DNA of 64,000 nt, from assembly GCA_964531105.1 (NCBI GenBank), contig CAZHFN010000001.1:1-64000 (forward strand). Direction: 5' to 3'. Position numbers and translations under genes: made by a program. The notes under the pieces were generated by a model that was not told the DNA's origin, searched no databases, and saw only the letters and a list, made by a program, of their open reading frames with translations. The stretch comes from UBA2256 sp964531105 (lineage in GTDB: Bacteria > Spirochaetota > Spirochaetia > Treponematales > Rectinemataceae). Below are positions 16,212 through 24,665 of the stretch, piece after piece (position 1 is the stretch's first letter; every line of letters starts with the position of its first letter).

Positions 16212-18377
16212 ATGCATCATTCGCCCCGCTTGAAGATTTTTTTTTGGCTTTCGTGGCTTGTAGCCTTCGTTTTCCTACCCATTCCTTCGCTCTTTTCCGC
16301 TGGCCAGGAGCAAGCGTTTTTAACCGGCACCACAAAAGGTCTTTACCTCGTACGTATAGTAGGCGCCAGTACCGAAATCCAGCCTCTCTGGGAGGGAGGT
16401 TCCGTCCGGTCAATAATTCCTGCCCGGGAGGGTTGGTATTTTTTGGGTTCCACTGGAGTACTTTTCAGTCCCGATTTGGGAAAATTCGAAAACCGAGCAT
16501 CGGGCTTGCCCACCAAAACTCTGACCGTTTTTGAGAATGGGACGTTCAAACAAATCTCTGGTGCGGAAGAAATAAAATCCCTGGCCGTCGATCCTGCCCA
16601 AAAAGACAGAATTGCCGTCTGCACCAATACCGAAGTATGGTACAGCGAAAGCGGGGGAAAAACCTGGAAGTCTCTAGGTGCGCCCAGCACCATACCCGGG
16701 ACCAAAGCCTTGTCTTTTGGACCCTGGCAGAATTCCGGAAGTCCCCACGCCCTCTGGATTTCTCATTCGATAAAGGGGGTGTTTGTAAGGGATCCGAGTA
16801 ATGGCCCAGGGTGGATAAGCGCCGGGACAGGCCTGCCCAAGGCAGCAGGGGCCAACGGCGAGGAAGTTTCTAGCTTTGCGCTTCTTCAGAACAGCTCGAA
16901 TCCCCTCGTTTCCCGACTTCAGACTACGCCTATGGGCTCGAATGGGTCGTGGACGCTCTATGCGGGCTTGAGTTTCTTGGGACGCTTATACGAATGGAAT
17001 CCCCAGGCAAAGAGTTTTGTCGAACGCTGGAACGACCGCCAGGATTTCGGCAGCCTCGAGTCGCTGACTCCCCTGGGTAGCGAAGGCCTCGCGGGTATTG
17101 CGGGATCTAAGCCAGTCCGATTTTCTCTTCAAAACGGCAAGGATTCTACCGCCTTCAAAAATCCGGAGATCCAGACAGGGCTTCTGGAATCCATTCTCGA
17201 ACTGGCACAACGCATGGAGATCCTTATCGGAGAAAAGCCTTCCTGCGTGACTGTTCTTCCCCAGGCTGATCTAGCCATACAGAACCCAAGCAGTCTTACG
17301 ATGAGTCTTGGAGAGCTATGGATGCTGTACAAAGGCAATGGCCTTGTCACCCAGGACGCGGCGGAAGCCCGGCGGCGCATGGCTGACGGGAAAATCGGCC
17401 TCTATCTGCAAACAGGTTTTGTCACCACAGCCGCGAGCAGGGAAAAATACTTTTCTCTCATCAAGGATAAGGGTCTCAATAGTCTTGTTGTCGATATGAA
17501 GGACGATTATGGCCGCCTCCGCTTCGCCCCGCTCTCGCCTTTATTGAAAGAACTGGGAGTTCAGGGCGACAAGCTCGATATAGAAAGCTTCTCAGCCCAG
17601 GCTAAAGGCCAAGGCTTGTACCTCATAGCACGAATCGTGGTATTCAAGGACGAAAGCCTTTATAAGACTAGAAATGGAAGCTTCGCTGTGCGCGACTCCT
17701 CCTCGGGAGTTCCCTGGAGAGGCATTAAAACCGACGGTCAGCCCATCGGCGAATTCTGGGTCGACCCCTACTCCACCGAAGTTTGGAATTATAACGTGGA
17801 AATAGCCAAGGAAGTGCTGTCCCGGGGATTCGATGAGGTGCAGTTCGATTATATCCGCTTTCCCACCGACGGTGAAAATCTCTTGCTAGCCCGTTATCCC
17901 CAACAAAAACCGGGAATGAATCCAGACTCGGCCCTGGAATCTTTTTTACGCTTCGCCAGGCAGAGTATCGATGCTCCAATCAGCATAGATATTTACGGGG
18001 CGAATGGCTGGTACCGCTCGGGGACAAGGACGGGCCAGGATGTGGAGATGCTCGCCCATTATGCCGATGTAGTCTGCCCCATGCTCTACCCTTCCCACTT
18101 TGAGCAGAGCTTTATGGCTCAAGCTCCGGCCGAGCTGCGGCCTTACAGGATATATCGCCTGGGTACCCTGCGGAATCAGGCCATAGCCAGAGGCCACATG
18201 CTGGTTAGGCCCTACGTGCAGGCATTTTACTTGGATGTGAGTTATGACCGGCTCTACTACAGCCCCCGCTATGTAGAGTTAGAAATCCAGGGTGTAAGGG
18301 AAGGCGCAAATCAAGGCATGACCTTCTGGAACAACTCGGGCAGGTACACAGATCTGCCTGAGTTGCCCAAGCCCTGA
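16212..18377 (+). CDS. Exported DUF4015 glycoside-hydrolase-like protein with N-terminal beta-propeller-like region
   Basis: A 721-residue protein. From the chosen ATG it begins MHHSPRLKIFFWLSW and a long hydrophobic stretch, a signal peptide or anchor; an earlier in-frame TTG would put 25 residues before it. Residues about 35-330 contain sialidase/Asp-box-like pieces (SESGGKTWKSLG), suggesting a propeller. Residues about 400-740 are a DUF4015 putative glycoside hydrolase barrel, with GLYLQTGFVTTAASREKYF, DMKDDYGRL, FDEVQFDYIRFPTDG and YADVVCPMLYPSHF; the Asp and Glu in these strands are the likely catalytic residues. Family members are unproven carbohydrate-active enzymes. The neighbour downstream is 44 bases away. 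Substrate unknown, possibly cell-wall or exopolysaccharide. Confidence 0.82.
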   Translation: MHHSPRLKIFFWLSWLVAFVFLPIPSLFSAGQEQAFLTGTTKGLYLVRIVGASTEIQPLWEGGSVRSIIPAREGWYFLGSTGVLFSPDLGKFENRASGLPTKTLTVFENGTFKQISGAEEIKSLAVDPAQKDRIAVCTNTEVWYSESGGKTWKSLGAPSTIPGTKALSFGPWQNSGSPHALWISHSIKGVFVRDPSNGPGWISAGTGLPKAAGANGEEVSSFALLQNSSNPLVSRLQTTPMGSNGSWTLYAGLSFLGRLYEWNPQAKSFVERWNDRQDFGSLESLTPLGSEGLAGIAGSKPVRFSLQNGKDSTAFKNPEIQTGLLESILELAQRMEILIGEKPSCVTVLPQADLAIQNPSSLTMSLGELWMLYKGNGLVTQDAAEARRRMADGKIGLYLQTGFVTTAASREKYFSLIKDKGLNSLVVDMKDDYGRLRFAPLSPLLKELGVQGDKLDIESFSAQAKGQGLYLIARIVVFKDESLYKTRNGSFAVRDSSSGVPWRGIKTDGQPIGEFWVDPYSTEVWNYNVEIAKEVLSRGFDEVQFDYIRFPTDGENLLLARYPQQKPGMNPDSALESFLRFARQSIDAPISIDIYGANGWYRSGTRTGQDVEMLAHYADVVCPMLYPSHFEQSFMAQAPAELRPYRIYRLGTLRNQAIARGHMLVRPYVQAFYLDVSYDRLYYSPRYVELEIQGVREGANQGMTFWNNSGRYTDLPELPKP

Positions 18378-18421
18378 TTCTAAACTTTTATTTTTTGCCG
18401 GAATGAGTTATTGTTTACAGC

Positions 18422-19702
18422 ATGGCACTTTTTCGAAACGGAAACAGTCTGGCTTGGGCCAGGCGACGCGCGCTACGCTGGTCACTTTTCGCTCTCGCGG
18501 CCTGCGCGGCGATGAATATCTATCATTATTCGCTCCAAGGAGCCAAGGGATTATACCTTTGGGATAAAACCTGGCTATTCAGGCTGCTCATCCTCATGGG
18601 ACTGTTTCCCCTTGGACTCCTGGCCATATCCCTGCCTCTGGAAAAACTCAAGCATAAATTCCACTCCAAGATCATGAGAGGCTTTTCTCTCATCGCGTCC
18701 TTTCTGGTAAGCCTTGCATCACTAGGCATCCTAGCCTTCCTCATTGCCACACCCAGGATGGGTACAATGCGGCAGTCAGAAATTTCTCTCGTGAATCCAT
18801 CGATAAGGCTGGAGCTTCCCAAACGGGCAGGAGAGAGCGATGTCGCACTTCTGCGCCTGAGCGTGGGGTCAGACCCCCACTGGGGAACCGAAAAAACCGA
18901 TGCCAGCGCCCGATCCAATATTCTAGCTAGCGTTGCCGAACACAGACCCGACATCTTTTTTATACTGGGAGATGTTGTTGAAACCGGTTCATCGGTATCC
19001 TCTTGGAACGCGGCGCTCGCCGACCTGTCCGCCATCGTGCCAAAGGTGCCTCTGCGCCCCCTCATGGGCAATCACGACGCCCTTTTCGGCGGCCAACATC
19101 TCTATAAAAAAGCCTTTTTCCCCGAAGATTTTTCCAGCGACTCCGGTTCGCCCTACTATTATTCTATAGAAACCAGTGCAGCCACTCTTGTGGTCCTCAA
19201 TCTGCCCTGGGGAACCGAGAACTTCAACAAAACCCAGAGAGACTGGCTGGAATCGGTTCTTTCCATCGCTAACCCGCTCAAGCCTCTCATTGTATTCTCC
19301 CACAGTTTCTACTTCGCCTCTGGGTATGATGACCCAAAGCTGGATAAACCCTGGTACGACCACTATCAGAACATTCCTGTAGTAACCCCTCTATTTGAAC
19401 GCTATGGCGTAGATTTGGTAGTTTCAGGGCACAATCACTACATGGAATACCTGGAGCATAGAGGAGTACGCTATGCAATCGTTGGCGCCATGGGCAGCAA
19501 GAGCGACCCCGCACCGACCATTGGCTCTCCCGCCTCAAAGTGGATAGCCGTAGCCACCTTCGGACATCTAAATATAGATGTTCTTAAGCATGAGATAGTG
19601 CTGGAATTCAAGGATCAACTCGGGAAGACCCTACATGAGGAACGTTTCCGCTATCTGCCTTCAATGGATTCGGGGAACGGTGGCGAAGACCCTCAGGCGT
19701 GA
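18422..19702 (+). CDS. Membrane-anchored calcineurin-like metallophosphoesterase
   Basis: A 426-residue protein. The first about 125 residues hold three hydrophobic segments (near 20-35, 50-67 and 85-105), then a metallophosphoesterase domain with SDPHWG, LGDVVE, GNHDALFGG, FSHSFYF and GHNHYMEY, a full metal-ligand set. Such membrane-anchored phosphoesterases act on nucleotides, lipids or wall precursors; the substrate is unknown. The active domain may face the periplasm. The ATG has no ribosome-binding site; a TATTGT lies seven bases upstream, so leaderless initiation is possible. It follows the DUF4015 gene closely in the same direction. Confidence 0.85.
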   Translation: MALFRNGNSLAWARRRALRWSLFALAACAAMNIYHYSLQGAKGLYLWDKTWLFRLLILMGLFPLGLLAISLPLEKLKHKFHSKIMRGFSLIASFLVSLASLGILAFLIATPRMGTMRQSEISLVNPSIRLELPKRAGESDVALLRLSVGSDPHWGTEKTDASARSNILASVAEHRPDIFFILGDVVETGSSVSSWNAALADLSAIVPKVPLRPLMGNHDALFGGQHLYKKAFFPEDFSSDSGSPYYYSIETSAATLVVLNLPWGTENFNKTQRDWLESVLSIANPLKPLIVFSHSFYFASGYDDPKLDKPWYDHYQNIPVVTPLFERYGVDLVVSGHNHYMEYLEHRGVRYAIVGAMGSKSDPAPTIGSPASKWIAVATFGHLNIDVLKHEIVLEFKDQLGKTLHEERFRYLPSMDSGNGGEDPQA

Positions 19703-19753
19703 AGATGAGAGCATTCCCGAGTTCTGAGCGAACCCAGGAATGTCCAAAACTTC

Positions 19754-20395
19754 CTAGTACCCCAAGTCCTCGCCCACTAGAATTACGGTGTAGTCCGAAA
19801 GCGAGGGCTTTCGCTTAAGAATCTGATACACCCTGCAGATCCTGGTAGGATTTTGGCAATCCATGCACTGCCCGGCTTTTACGCAGGGATTCTCTTTAGC
19901 CAAGCGCTTATTGTTCATGGGGGCTGCATAGGCTTCTATGCGTTCCCAGGCTTCGTCCACATCGGTCACCACTTTATTGGCGCCTGCCACTACCACATTC
20001 TTCTTAGGCCCGAAGGTGAGCGCCGCCACGCGATTGCCGTTTCCATCGATATTGAGCATTTCACCCTTCATAGTCACGGCGTTGGCGCTGCAGATGAATA
20101 CATCGCATGTAAGCTGTGCACGGAGAATAGCCAGTTTTTCTTCGGCTCCCAAGCCGGGTTTGTTATGATCCAGAACCTGGGCACCTACTTGCGTGGCCTT
20201 GTCCTGGATTCCCAAGGTTTTAATAGTCATGGAGCCGCCGAATCCCAGCTTCATGCCCGGTTTGACGAATTTCATAACCAACTGGGCCGCTTCTTCGGCG
20301 GTTTTTACATACACGGCATCGAATCCGTTCTTCACCAAGGCGGCGCAGGCCCTCTCGGCCCTCGTTTCCCTGGACCAAAGCTCGACTTCTGTCAT
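19754..20395 (-). CDS. LUD-domain protein (lactate-utilisation LutC/DUF162 type) with C-terminal cysteines
   Basis: A 213-residue LUD-domain protein. It shows LGFGGSMTIKTLGI near residue 55, the usual GGSxT phosphate-binding loop, VFICSANAVTMKGEMLNIDGNGNR, and GPKKNVVVAGANKVV. The C-terminus adds a cysteine cluster (CVKAGQCMDCQNPTRIC) that may bind iron or zinc. LUD proteins include LutC of lactate oxidation, but stand-alone versions like this (about 210 residues) are common in anaerobes and their reaction is unknown. It lies downstream of, and parallel to, the IclR regulator gene with a 190-base gap. Family good, function unknown. Confidence 0.85.
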   Translation of the reverse strand: MTEVELWSRETRAERACAALVKNGFDAVYVKTAEEAAQLVMKFVKPGMKLGFGGSMTIKTLGIQDKATQVGAQVLDHNKPGLGAEEKLAILRAQLTCDVFICSANAVTMKGEMLNIDGNGNRVAALTFGPKKNVVVAGANKVVTDVDEAWERIEAYAAPMNNKRLAKENPCVKAGQCMDCQNPTRICRVYQILKRKPSLSDYTVILVGEDLGY

Positions 20396-20588
20396 TGCTA
20401 TCCTCCGACTCTATTCATGGATTGAGCTACTATTCTGTAATGGGATGAAAATTAAAGCAAGAAGAATCGGCAACGGCCAATCAACTTTACAGAAGACCGC
20501 CGGCTAATCAGGGGCGGCAAATCAACAACCTTGCAGCAAGCCGCAGGGTATGAAACCCGCGAGCGAATCAAATGCTTGTCGTTTCTTC

Positions 20589-21359
20589 TCAGCCCGCGCC
20601 CCCGGTCCAGCCCATGCAGCGGGAAATCTCTTCGGCTGCCCTGACTACCCGAGAAGCCACCTTTTCCGGCTCCAGCTCCGGCCTGTTTTCCAAAACCCAG
20701 GAGGTGCTGATGGCCGATATTACATCGCCGCGATAATCCCGTATCGGAGCGGCAACGCAATTTACCCCTGGTTCGGCCTCTTCATTGTCCCTCGTCCATC
20801 CACGGTCCCGGCATACCGCCAGATCCTCAAGGAGAGCGTCCACATCGCCATGGGTATTGGGGCCAAATTGTTCAAATTTCTGTCCCGAAAAAAGGCTGCG
20901 GATATCCTCCTCTGCGAGCCCCAGCAAGAGAGCTTTGCCCAAGGATGTACAATACAAAGGTTTCTGCTGCCCAATGATGGAGTATTTCCTCAAACTGGTG
21001 AATTTATCTTCCTTGTCGATATAGACCATCATATTGCCCTGCCTGCGGGCCAGGAACACGATTGTACCCAGATTTTCGCCCAATTCCCTCATATAGGGCG
21101 CAGACTCGGTTTTCAATTCAAGACTGTTGAGGTAGTGGCTGCTCATTTCTATAAATGCAGGACCCAGTCTGTATAGATTCGTCTTTGAGTTTTTTCGAAC
21201 ATACTCATGTTGGATGAGCACGGCCAGAAGCCGGAAGGCTGTGCTGCGAGGAAGTTCTGCCACCTCTGCAATTTCGGCCAGCGAAAGTCCCAAGGGTTCG
21301 TGGGCGAGGGTTCTGAGAATACAAAAAGTCCTGTCGAGGGACTGGACGCGAACTTCCAT
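20589..21359 (-). CDS. IclR-family regulator, probable repressor of the pectin catabolic operon
   Basis: A 256-residue IclR-type protein: N-terminal winged helix-turn-helix (LSLAEIAEVAELPRSTAFRLLAVLIQHEYV, about 24-55), followed by an effector domain with YCTSLGKALLL and WTRDNEEAEPGVNCVAAPIRD, the typical ligand-pocket region. IclR relatives such as KdgR repress pectin genes and respond to 2-keto-3-deoxygluconate. It is divergent from kduI, and the 154-base gap contains a strong promoter and a perfect palindrome, so it most likely controls kduI-kduD-yhcH-kdgK and itself. AGGAG precedes the ATG. Effector identity is inferred from neighbours. Confidence 0.9.
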   Translation of the reverse strand: MEVRVQSLDRTFCILRTLAHEPLGLSLAEIAEVAELPRSTAFRLLAVLIQHEYVRKNSKTNLYRLGPAFIEMSSHYLNSLELKTESAPYMRELGENLGTIVFLARRQGNMMVYIDKEDKFTSLRKYSIIGQQKPLYCTSLGKALLLGLAEEDIRSLFSGQKFEQFGPNTHGDVDALLEDLAVCRDRGWTRDNEEAEPGVNCVAAPIRDYRGDVISAISTSWVLENRPELEPEKVASRVVRAAEEISRCMGWTGGAG

Positions 21360-21387
21360 TCTTGACTCCTACATAGGATCGTAAATA

Positions 21388-21407
21388 ATAGACTCGCTGT
21401 AGTCTAT
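21388..21407. promoter_or_regulatory. Inverted repeat in the iclR-kduI control region
   Basis: ATAGACT (21388-21394) and AGTCTAT (21401-21407) form a 7-bp inverted repeat with six bases between, upstream of the kduI -35 box and near the iclR start. Possibly a second regulator site. Confidence 0.4.
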
Positions 21408-21409
21408 AC

Positions 21410-21437
21410 TTGACATAAAGAAAAAACAAGCTAATAT
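21410..21437 (+). promoter_or_regulatory. Predicted promoter of the kduI operon
   Basis: A perfect TTGACA (21410-21415) and TAATAT (21432-21437) are separated by 16 bases. The -10 box touches the palindrome at 21436-21456. Confidence 0.65.
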
Positions 21438-21456
21438 ATGGAATTGAATTCCATAT
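21436..21456. promoter_or_regulatory. Perfect palindromic operator, probably for the adjacent IclR regulator
   Basis: Ten-base arms ATATGGAATT (21436-21445) and AATTCCATAT (21447-21456) are perfect complements around one G. The site overlaps the end of the -10 box and the expected transcription start of kduI, a repressor position. IclR-family sites of the GGAAT...ATTCC kind make the regulator next door the natural partner; this is inferred. Confidence 0.7.
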
Positions 21457-21513
21457 TGTAGAATAGCTTCTCAAGGCCTTTAGAAAGCGTGCAATAATAA
21501 TAGGAGTGTGAAA

Positions 21514-22344
21514 ATGGATATCAGGGAGAACGTCAATTCCGAATACGCAAAAACGCTGGATACCGAAGGCTTGCGCCGGCATTTTCTGATCAATCAGATT
21601 TTTGTGCCGGGAAAAATCACGATGACCTACAGCCATGTGGACAGGATGATAGCCGGCGGTGCAACGCCTGCTGGAAATGTCCTTACCTTGGCCGCAACAA
21701 AGGAACTGGGCACCAATTATTTTCTTGAGCGCAGAGAAATGGGCATAATCAATATTGGCGGCCCCGGATCTATCAGCGTAGATGGGAAAAAATTCTCTGT
21801 CGGGTCCAAGGATGGATTTTATATCTCCATGGGATCCAAGGAAGTGGCCTTCGAGAGCGCCGATCCCGCCAAGCCAGCCAAGTTCTACTTTAACAGCGCT
21901 CCAGCTCACAGAGCTTGTGCAACCAGGCTCGTCACACTGGATCAAGCCAAGCGCGTGGAAATGGGCAGCGACGCCGAGAGCAACAAGCGGGTCATCAATC
22001 AGTTTATCCACCCTTCCGTGCTGGAAACCTGTCAGCTTGTAATGGGCATGACGATTTTCTCCCAGGGCTCGGTATGGAATACCATGCCTGTCCACACCCA
22101 TGAGCGCCGCATGGAGGTATACCTTTACTTTGATATGCCTGAAGACAGAGTGGTATTCCATTTCCTCGGAAAGCCCGATGAAACCCGGCATCTGGTGGTG
22201 CGCAACGAAGAAGCCGTCATCAGCCCGTCCTGGTCCATTCACTCAGGCGTGGGAACCGGGGCTTACACCTTTATCTGGGGCATGGCGGGAGAGAATCAGA
22301 CCTTTACCGACATGGATCATGTTTCCATGAGCACCCTTAAATAA
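21514..22344 (+). CDS. kduI: 5-keto-4-deoxyuronate isomerase
   Basis: A 276-residue cupin enzyme that isomerises 4-deoxy-L-threo-5-hexosulose uronate (DKI) to 3-deoxy-D-glycero-2,5-hexodiulosonate in pectin breakdown. Start at the ATG 21514 (MDIRENVNSEYAKTLDTEGLR) matches the family N-terminus and has TAGGAG at the right spacing; a GTG two codons earlier does not. The cupin metal histidines are in MPVHTHERRMEVYLYF, and SWSIHSGVGTGAYTFIWGMAGEN is the family C-terminal motif. First gene of a kduI-kduD-yhcH-kdgK unit behind the palindromic operator. Cytoplasmic; function confident. Confidence 0.96.
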   Translation: MDIRENVNSEYAKTLDTEGLRRHFLINQIFVPGKITMTYSHVDRMIAGGATPAGNVLTLAATKELGTNYFLERREMGIINIGGPGSISVDGKKFSVGSKDGFYISMGSKEVAFESADPAKPAKFYFNSAPAHRACATRLVTLDQAKRVEMGSDAESNKRVINQFIHPSVLETCQLVMGMTIFSQGSVWNTMPVHTHERRMEVYLYFDMPEDRVVFHFLGKPDETRHLVVRNEEAVISPSWSIHSGVGTGAYTFIWGMAGENQTFTDMDHVSMSTLK

Positions 22345-22370
22345 ACAGCAAATATATCAGGAGGTACCTT

Positions 22371-23132
22371 ATGATTTTGGATAAATTCAGACTGGATGGC
22401 AGGGTGGCTATAGTTACCGGTAGTTCCACCGGATTGGGACAGGGCATAAGCCAAGGCCTCGCTGAAGCTGGCGCCGCCGTGGTGGGCGTGGACTATGTGC
22501 CTTCCCCGGAGACTAAGCGAACTATCGAGGGGATGGGAGGAAAGTTTCTGGAGATAGTGGCGGATCTCATGTCCATTGCACCTATTCAGGGTATCATTGA
22601 AAAAACTATTGCAAAGTTCGGTAGATTGGACATTCTCGTCAACAATGCGGGCATTATCAGAAGGGAAGACTCCATTGATTTTACCGAGAAAAATTGGGAC
22701 GATGTGATGAACATCAACTCCAAAACCGTCTTCTTCTTTAGCCAGGCGGCGGCGCGTCAGTATATCGCTCAAAAATCTGGCGGGAAAATTATCAATATTG
22801 CATCCATGCTTTCTTTCCAGGGGGGGATAAGGATTCCCTCCTATACCGCATCCAAAAGCGCCGTAGCAGGTCTTACAAGATTAATGGCCTGCGAATGGGC
22901 AAAGTATGGCATCAATGCCAATGCCATAGCCCCAGGCTACATGGCCACAAATAATACCGCGCCACTGCGCGCCGATGCCCAGCGCAGCGAGGCAATTCTG
23001 GACCGCATTCCAGCCGGTCGTTGGGGAACGCCCGAAGATGTTCAGGGAGCTGCGGTATTTCTTGCATCACAAGCCAGCGATTACATAAACGGCTATATAG
23101 TTGCGGTGGATGGCGGCTGGCTCGCGCGATAA
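22371..23132 (+). CDS. kduD: 2-dehydro-3-deoxy-D-gluconate 5-dehydrogenase (short-chain dehydrogenase)
   Basis: A 253-residue short-chain dehydrogenase that reduces the product of KduI to 2-keto-3-deoxygluconate with NAD(P)H. Motifs: N-terminal VTGSSTGLGQGIS (TGxxxGxG), NNAG in LVNNAGIIRREDS, catalytic Ser and YxxxK in SYTASKSAVAGLTRLMACEWAKYGINANAIAPGYM. KduD is typically 250-253 residues. AGGAGGT precedes the ATG, 26 bases after kduI. Its place between kduI and kdgK fixes the function. Confidence 0.95.
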   Translation: MILDKFRLDGRVAIVTGSSTGLGQGISQGLAEAGAAVVGVDYVPSPETKRTIEGMGGKFLEIVADLMSIAPIQGIIEKTIAKFGRLDILVNNAGIIRREDSIDFTEKNWDDVMNINSKTVFFFSQAAARQYIAQKSGGKIINIASMLSFQGGIRIPSYTASKSAVAGLTRLMACEWAKYGINANAIAPGYMATNNTAPLRADAQRSEAILDRIPAGRWGTPEDVQGAAVFLASQASDYINGYIVAVDGGWLAR

Positions 23133-23178
23133 GTATGCTGCAATCTCGCCGAGTTTTATGGTACAAAAGGGAGGTATC

Positions 23179-23640
23179 ATGATAGCGACTAACGTTAAAC
23201 ACATTGGTAGATACAAAGGATTGAGTCCACTTCTCGACAAGGCTATTAACTGGGTGTTAGCTGGAGGATGGGAGGCGCTGCCCGAAGGCAAGCTTGAAAT
23301 AGAAGGCACATCACTTTACGCGATCGTGCAACGCTATGATTCCAAGCCGATTGAAAAATGCCGATTTGAAACCCATAAAAAGTACATAGATATTCAGATG
23401 ATTGTTTCTGGCACAGAAATAATAGAAGGAGCAGATCCAGGTTCGCTGACAGTGAGCGAACCTTATAAGCCGGATGTTGAATTCTTCGCCAATCCAAAAG
23501 CAGGTTCCACCTGCAGCTTTGTCTGCTCCTCAGGCGATGCCCTCATATTTTTTCCCGAAGACGCCCATCGTCCCTGCATTGCCAAGGATGGAAAGCCGGA
23601 AGCAATACATAAAATCGTACTCAAGGTGGAGGCTCTATGA
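23179..23640 (+). CDS. YhcH/YjgK/YiaL-family (DUF386) sugar-metabolism protein
   Basis: A 153-residue cupin-like protein of the DUF386 family (EbgC, YhcH, YiaL, TabA). Start 23179 (MIATNVKHIGRYKGLSPLL) has GGGAGGT upstream; a longer in-frame ATG would overlap kduD. Motifs: ETHKKYIDIQMIVSG and FFPEDAHRPCIA, the family metal/substrate strand with a conserved His. Members sit beside uronate and sialic-acid genes and are thought to process or epimerise sugar intermediates; the reaction is not known. Its stop overlaps the kdgK start (ATGA), so it is co-expressed with pectin genes. Family sure, role unknown. Confidence 0.88.
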   Translation: MIATNVKHIGRYKGLSPLLDKAINWVLAGGWEALPEGKLEIEGTSLYAIVQRYDSKPIEKCRFETHKKYIDIQMIVSGTEIIEGADPGSLTVSEPYKPDVEFFANPKAGSTCSFVCSSGDALIFFPEDAHRPCIAKDGKPEAIHKIVLKVEAL

Positions 23641-24665
23641 AAGTAGTGAGTTTCGGCGAAGTAATGCTCAGGCTCAAGTCGCCGGGATTTGAAAGGCTTT
23701 TCCAGTCGCCATCGTTTGAAGCCACTTTCGGAGGTTCAGAGGGTAACGTAGCAGTAGCCTTGGCGCGACTGGGAACCCCTGCGGCCTTTGTCACTGTACT
23801 GCCCGATAACCAAATCGGCAAGGAGTGCGTAAGAGAGCTTCGCTACCATGGAGTAGATGTATCGCTCATTGCCATGAAAAAAGGCCGGATGGGAATTTAT
23901 TTTTTCGAAAACGGATCCAACCAGCGACCGTCTAACGTCATCTACGACAGGGCGGGATCGACCATCGCGGAAATTGAACCCGGAGATATCGATTGGAAAA
24001 AGGCCTTCGAAGGAGCCGGTTGGTTTCACATTTCCGGTATCACTCCCGCCATATCCCGAAAGGCTGCCGACGCATCAATAGCGGCCGTGAAAGCCGCGGC
24101 CGAGGCAGGCTTGAAGATATCCTTCGATCTAAATTTCCGGGCAAAGCTTTGGAACTACGGAGCCAAGGCCCAGGATGTGATGGGTGAGATAGCTTCCTAC
24201 GCCCATGTTCTCATAGGCAACGAAGAGGATTATCAGAAATCATTGGGGCTTGAGGGTCCCAAGCTGTCCGAGGAAGGAAGCATAGAAACCAGCGAATATG
24301 CCGCAATGTGCGATCGCGCTTTGGCAAGGTACCCCAGAACAGAATACGCCGCAGTAACCTTGCGGGAAAGCCGCTCCGCCGACAGCAACGGCTGGTCGGC
24401 CATGTTGGCAAACCGTAAGGCTGCCTTAGTCTCTAGGAAGTATTCCATCACCGATATCGTGGACCGGGTAGGCGCCGGCGATTCTTTCTCGGCCGGTCTT
24501 ATTTACGGTCTTATCAATTTCAAGGACGATGCGCAAAAGGCCTTGGAACACGCCGTAGCCCTCTCATGCCTCAAACATACCATTTCTGGCGACTTTGCCT
24601 TGATAGAGCCGGGGGAAGCCCAGAAACTCATGGGCGGAGACGCTTCAGGAAGGGTTCAGCGTTAA
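23637..24665 (+). CDS. kdgK: 2-keto-3-deoxygluconate kinase
   Basis: A 342-residue PfkB-family sugar kinase. It begins MKVVSFGEVMLRLKSPG, has GGSEGNVAVALARLGTPAAFVTVLPDNQIG in the substrate half, and DIVDRVGAGDSFSAGLIYGLI, the PfkB C-terminal signature with the catalytic Asp in GAGD. Like KdgK it would phosphorylate 2-keto-3-deoxygluconate to the 6-phosphate, which an aldolase (not in this window) splits. Start overlaps the upstream stop. Its end overlaps the convergent GH28 stop by four bases. Context makes the substrate very probable. Confidence 0.92.
   Translation: MKVVSFGEVMLRLKSPGFERLFQSPSFEATFGGSEGNVAVALARLGTPAAFVTVLPDNQIGKECVRELRYHGVDVSLIAMKKGRMGIYFFENGSNQRPSNVIYDRAGSTIAEIEPGDIDWKKAFEGAGWFHISGITPAISRKAADASIAAVKAAAEAGLKISFDLNFRAKLWNYGAKAQDVMGEIASYAHVLIGNEEDYQKSLGLEGPKLSEEGSIETSEYAAMCDRALARYPRTEYAAVTLRESRSADSNGWSAMLANRKAALVSRKYSITDIVDRVGAGDSFSAGLIYGLINFKDDAQKALEHAVALSCLKHTISGDFALIEPGEAQKLMGGDASGRVQR

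Noticed and set aside
20396..20588. Riboswitch or small RNA between the LUD and IclR genes
   Set aside because: No conserved riboswitch core, strong hairpin or terminator could be recognised.
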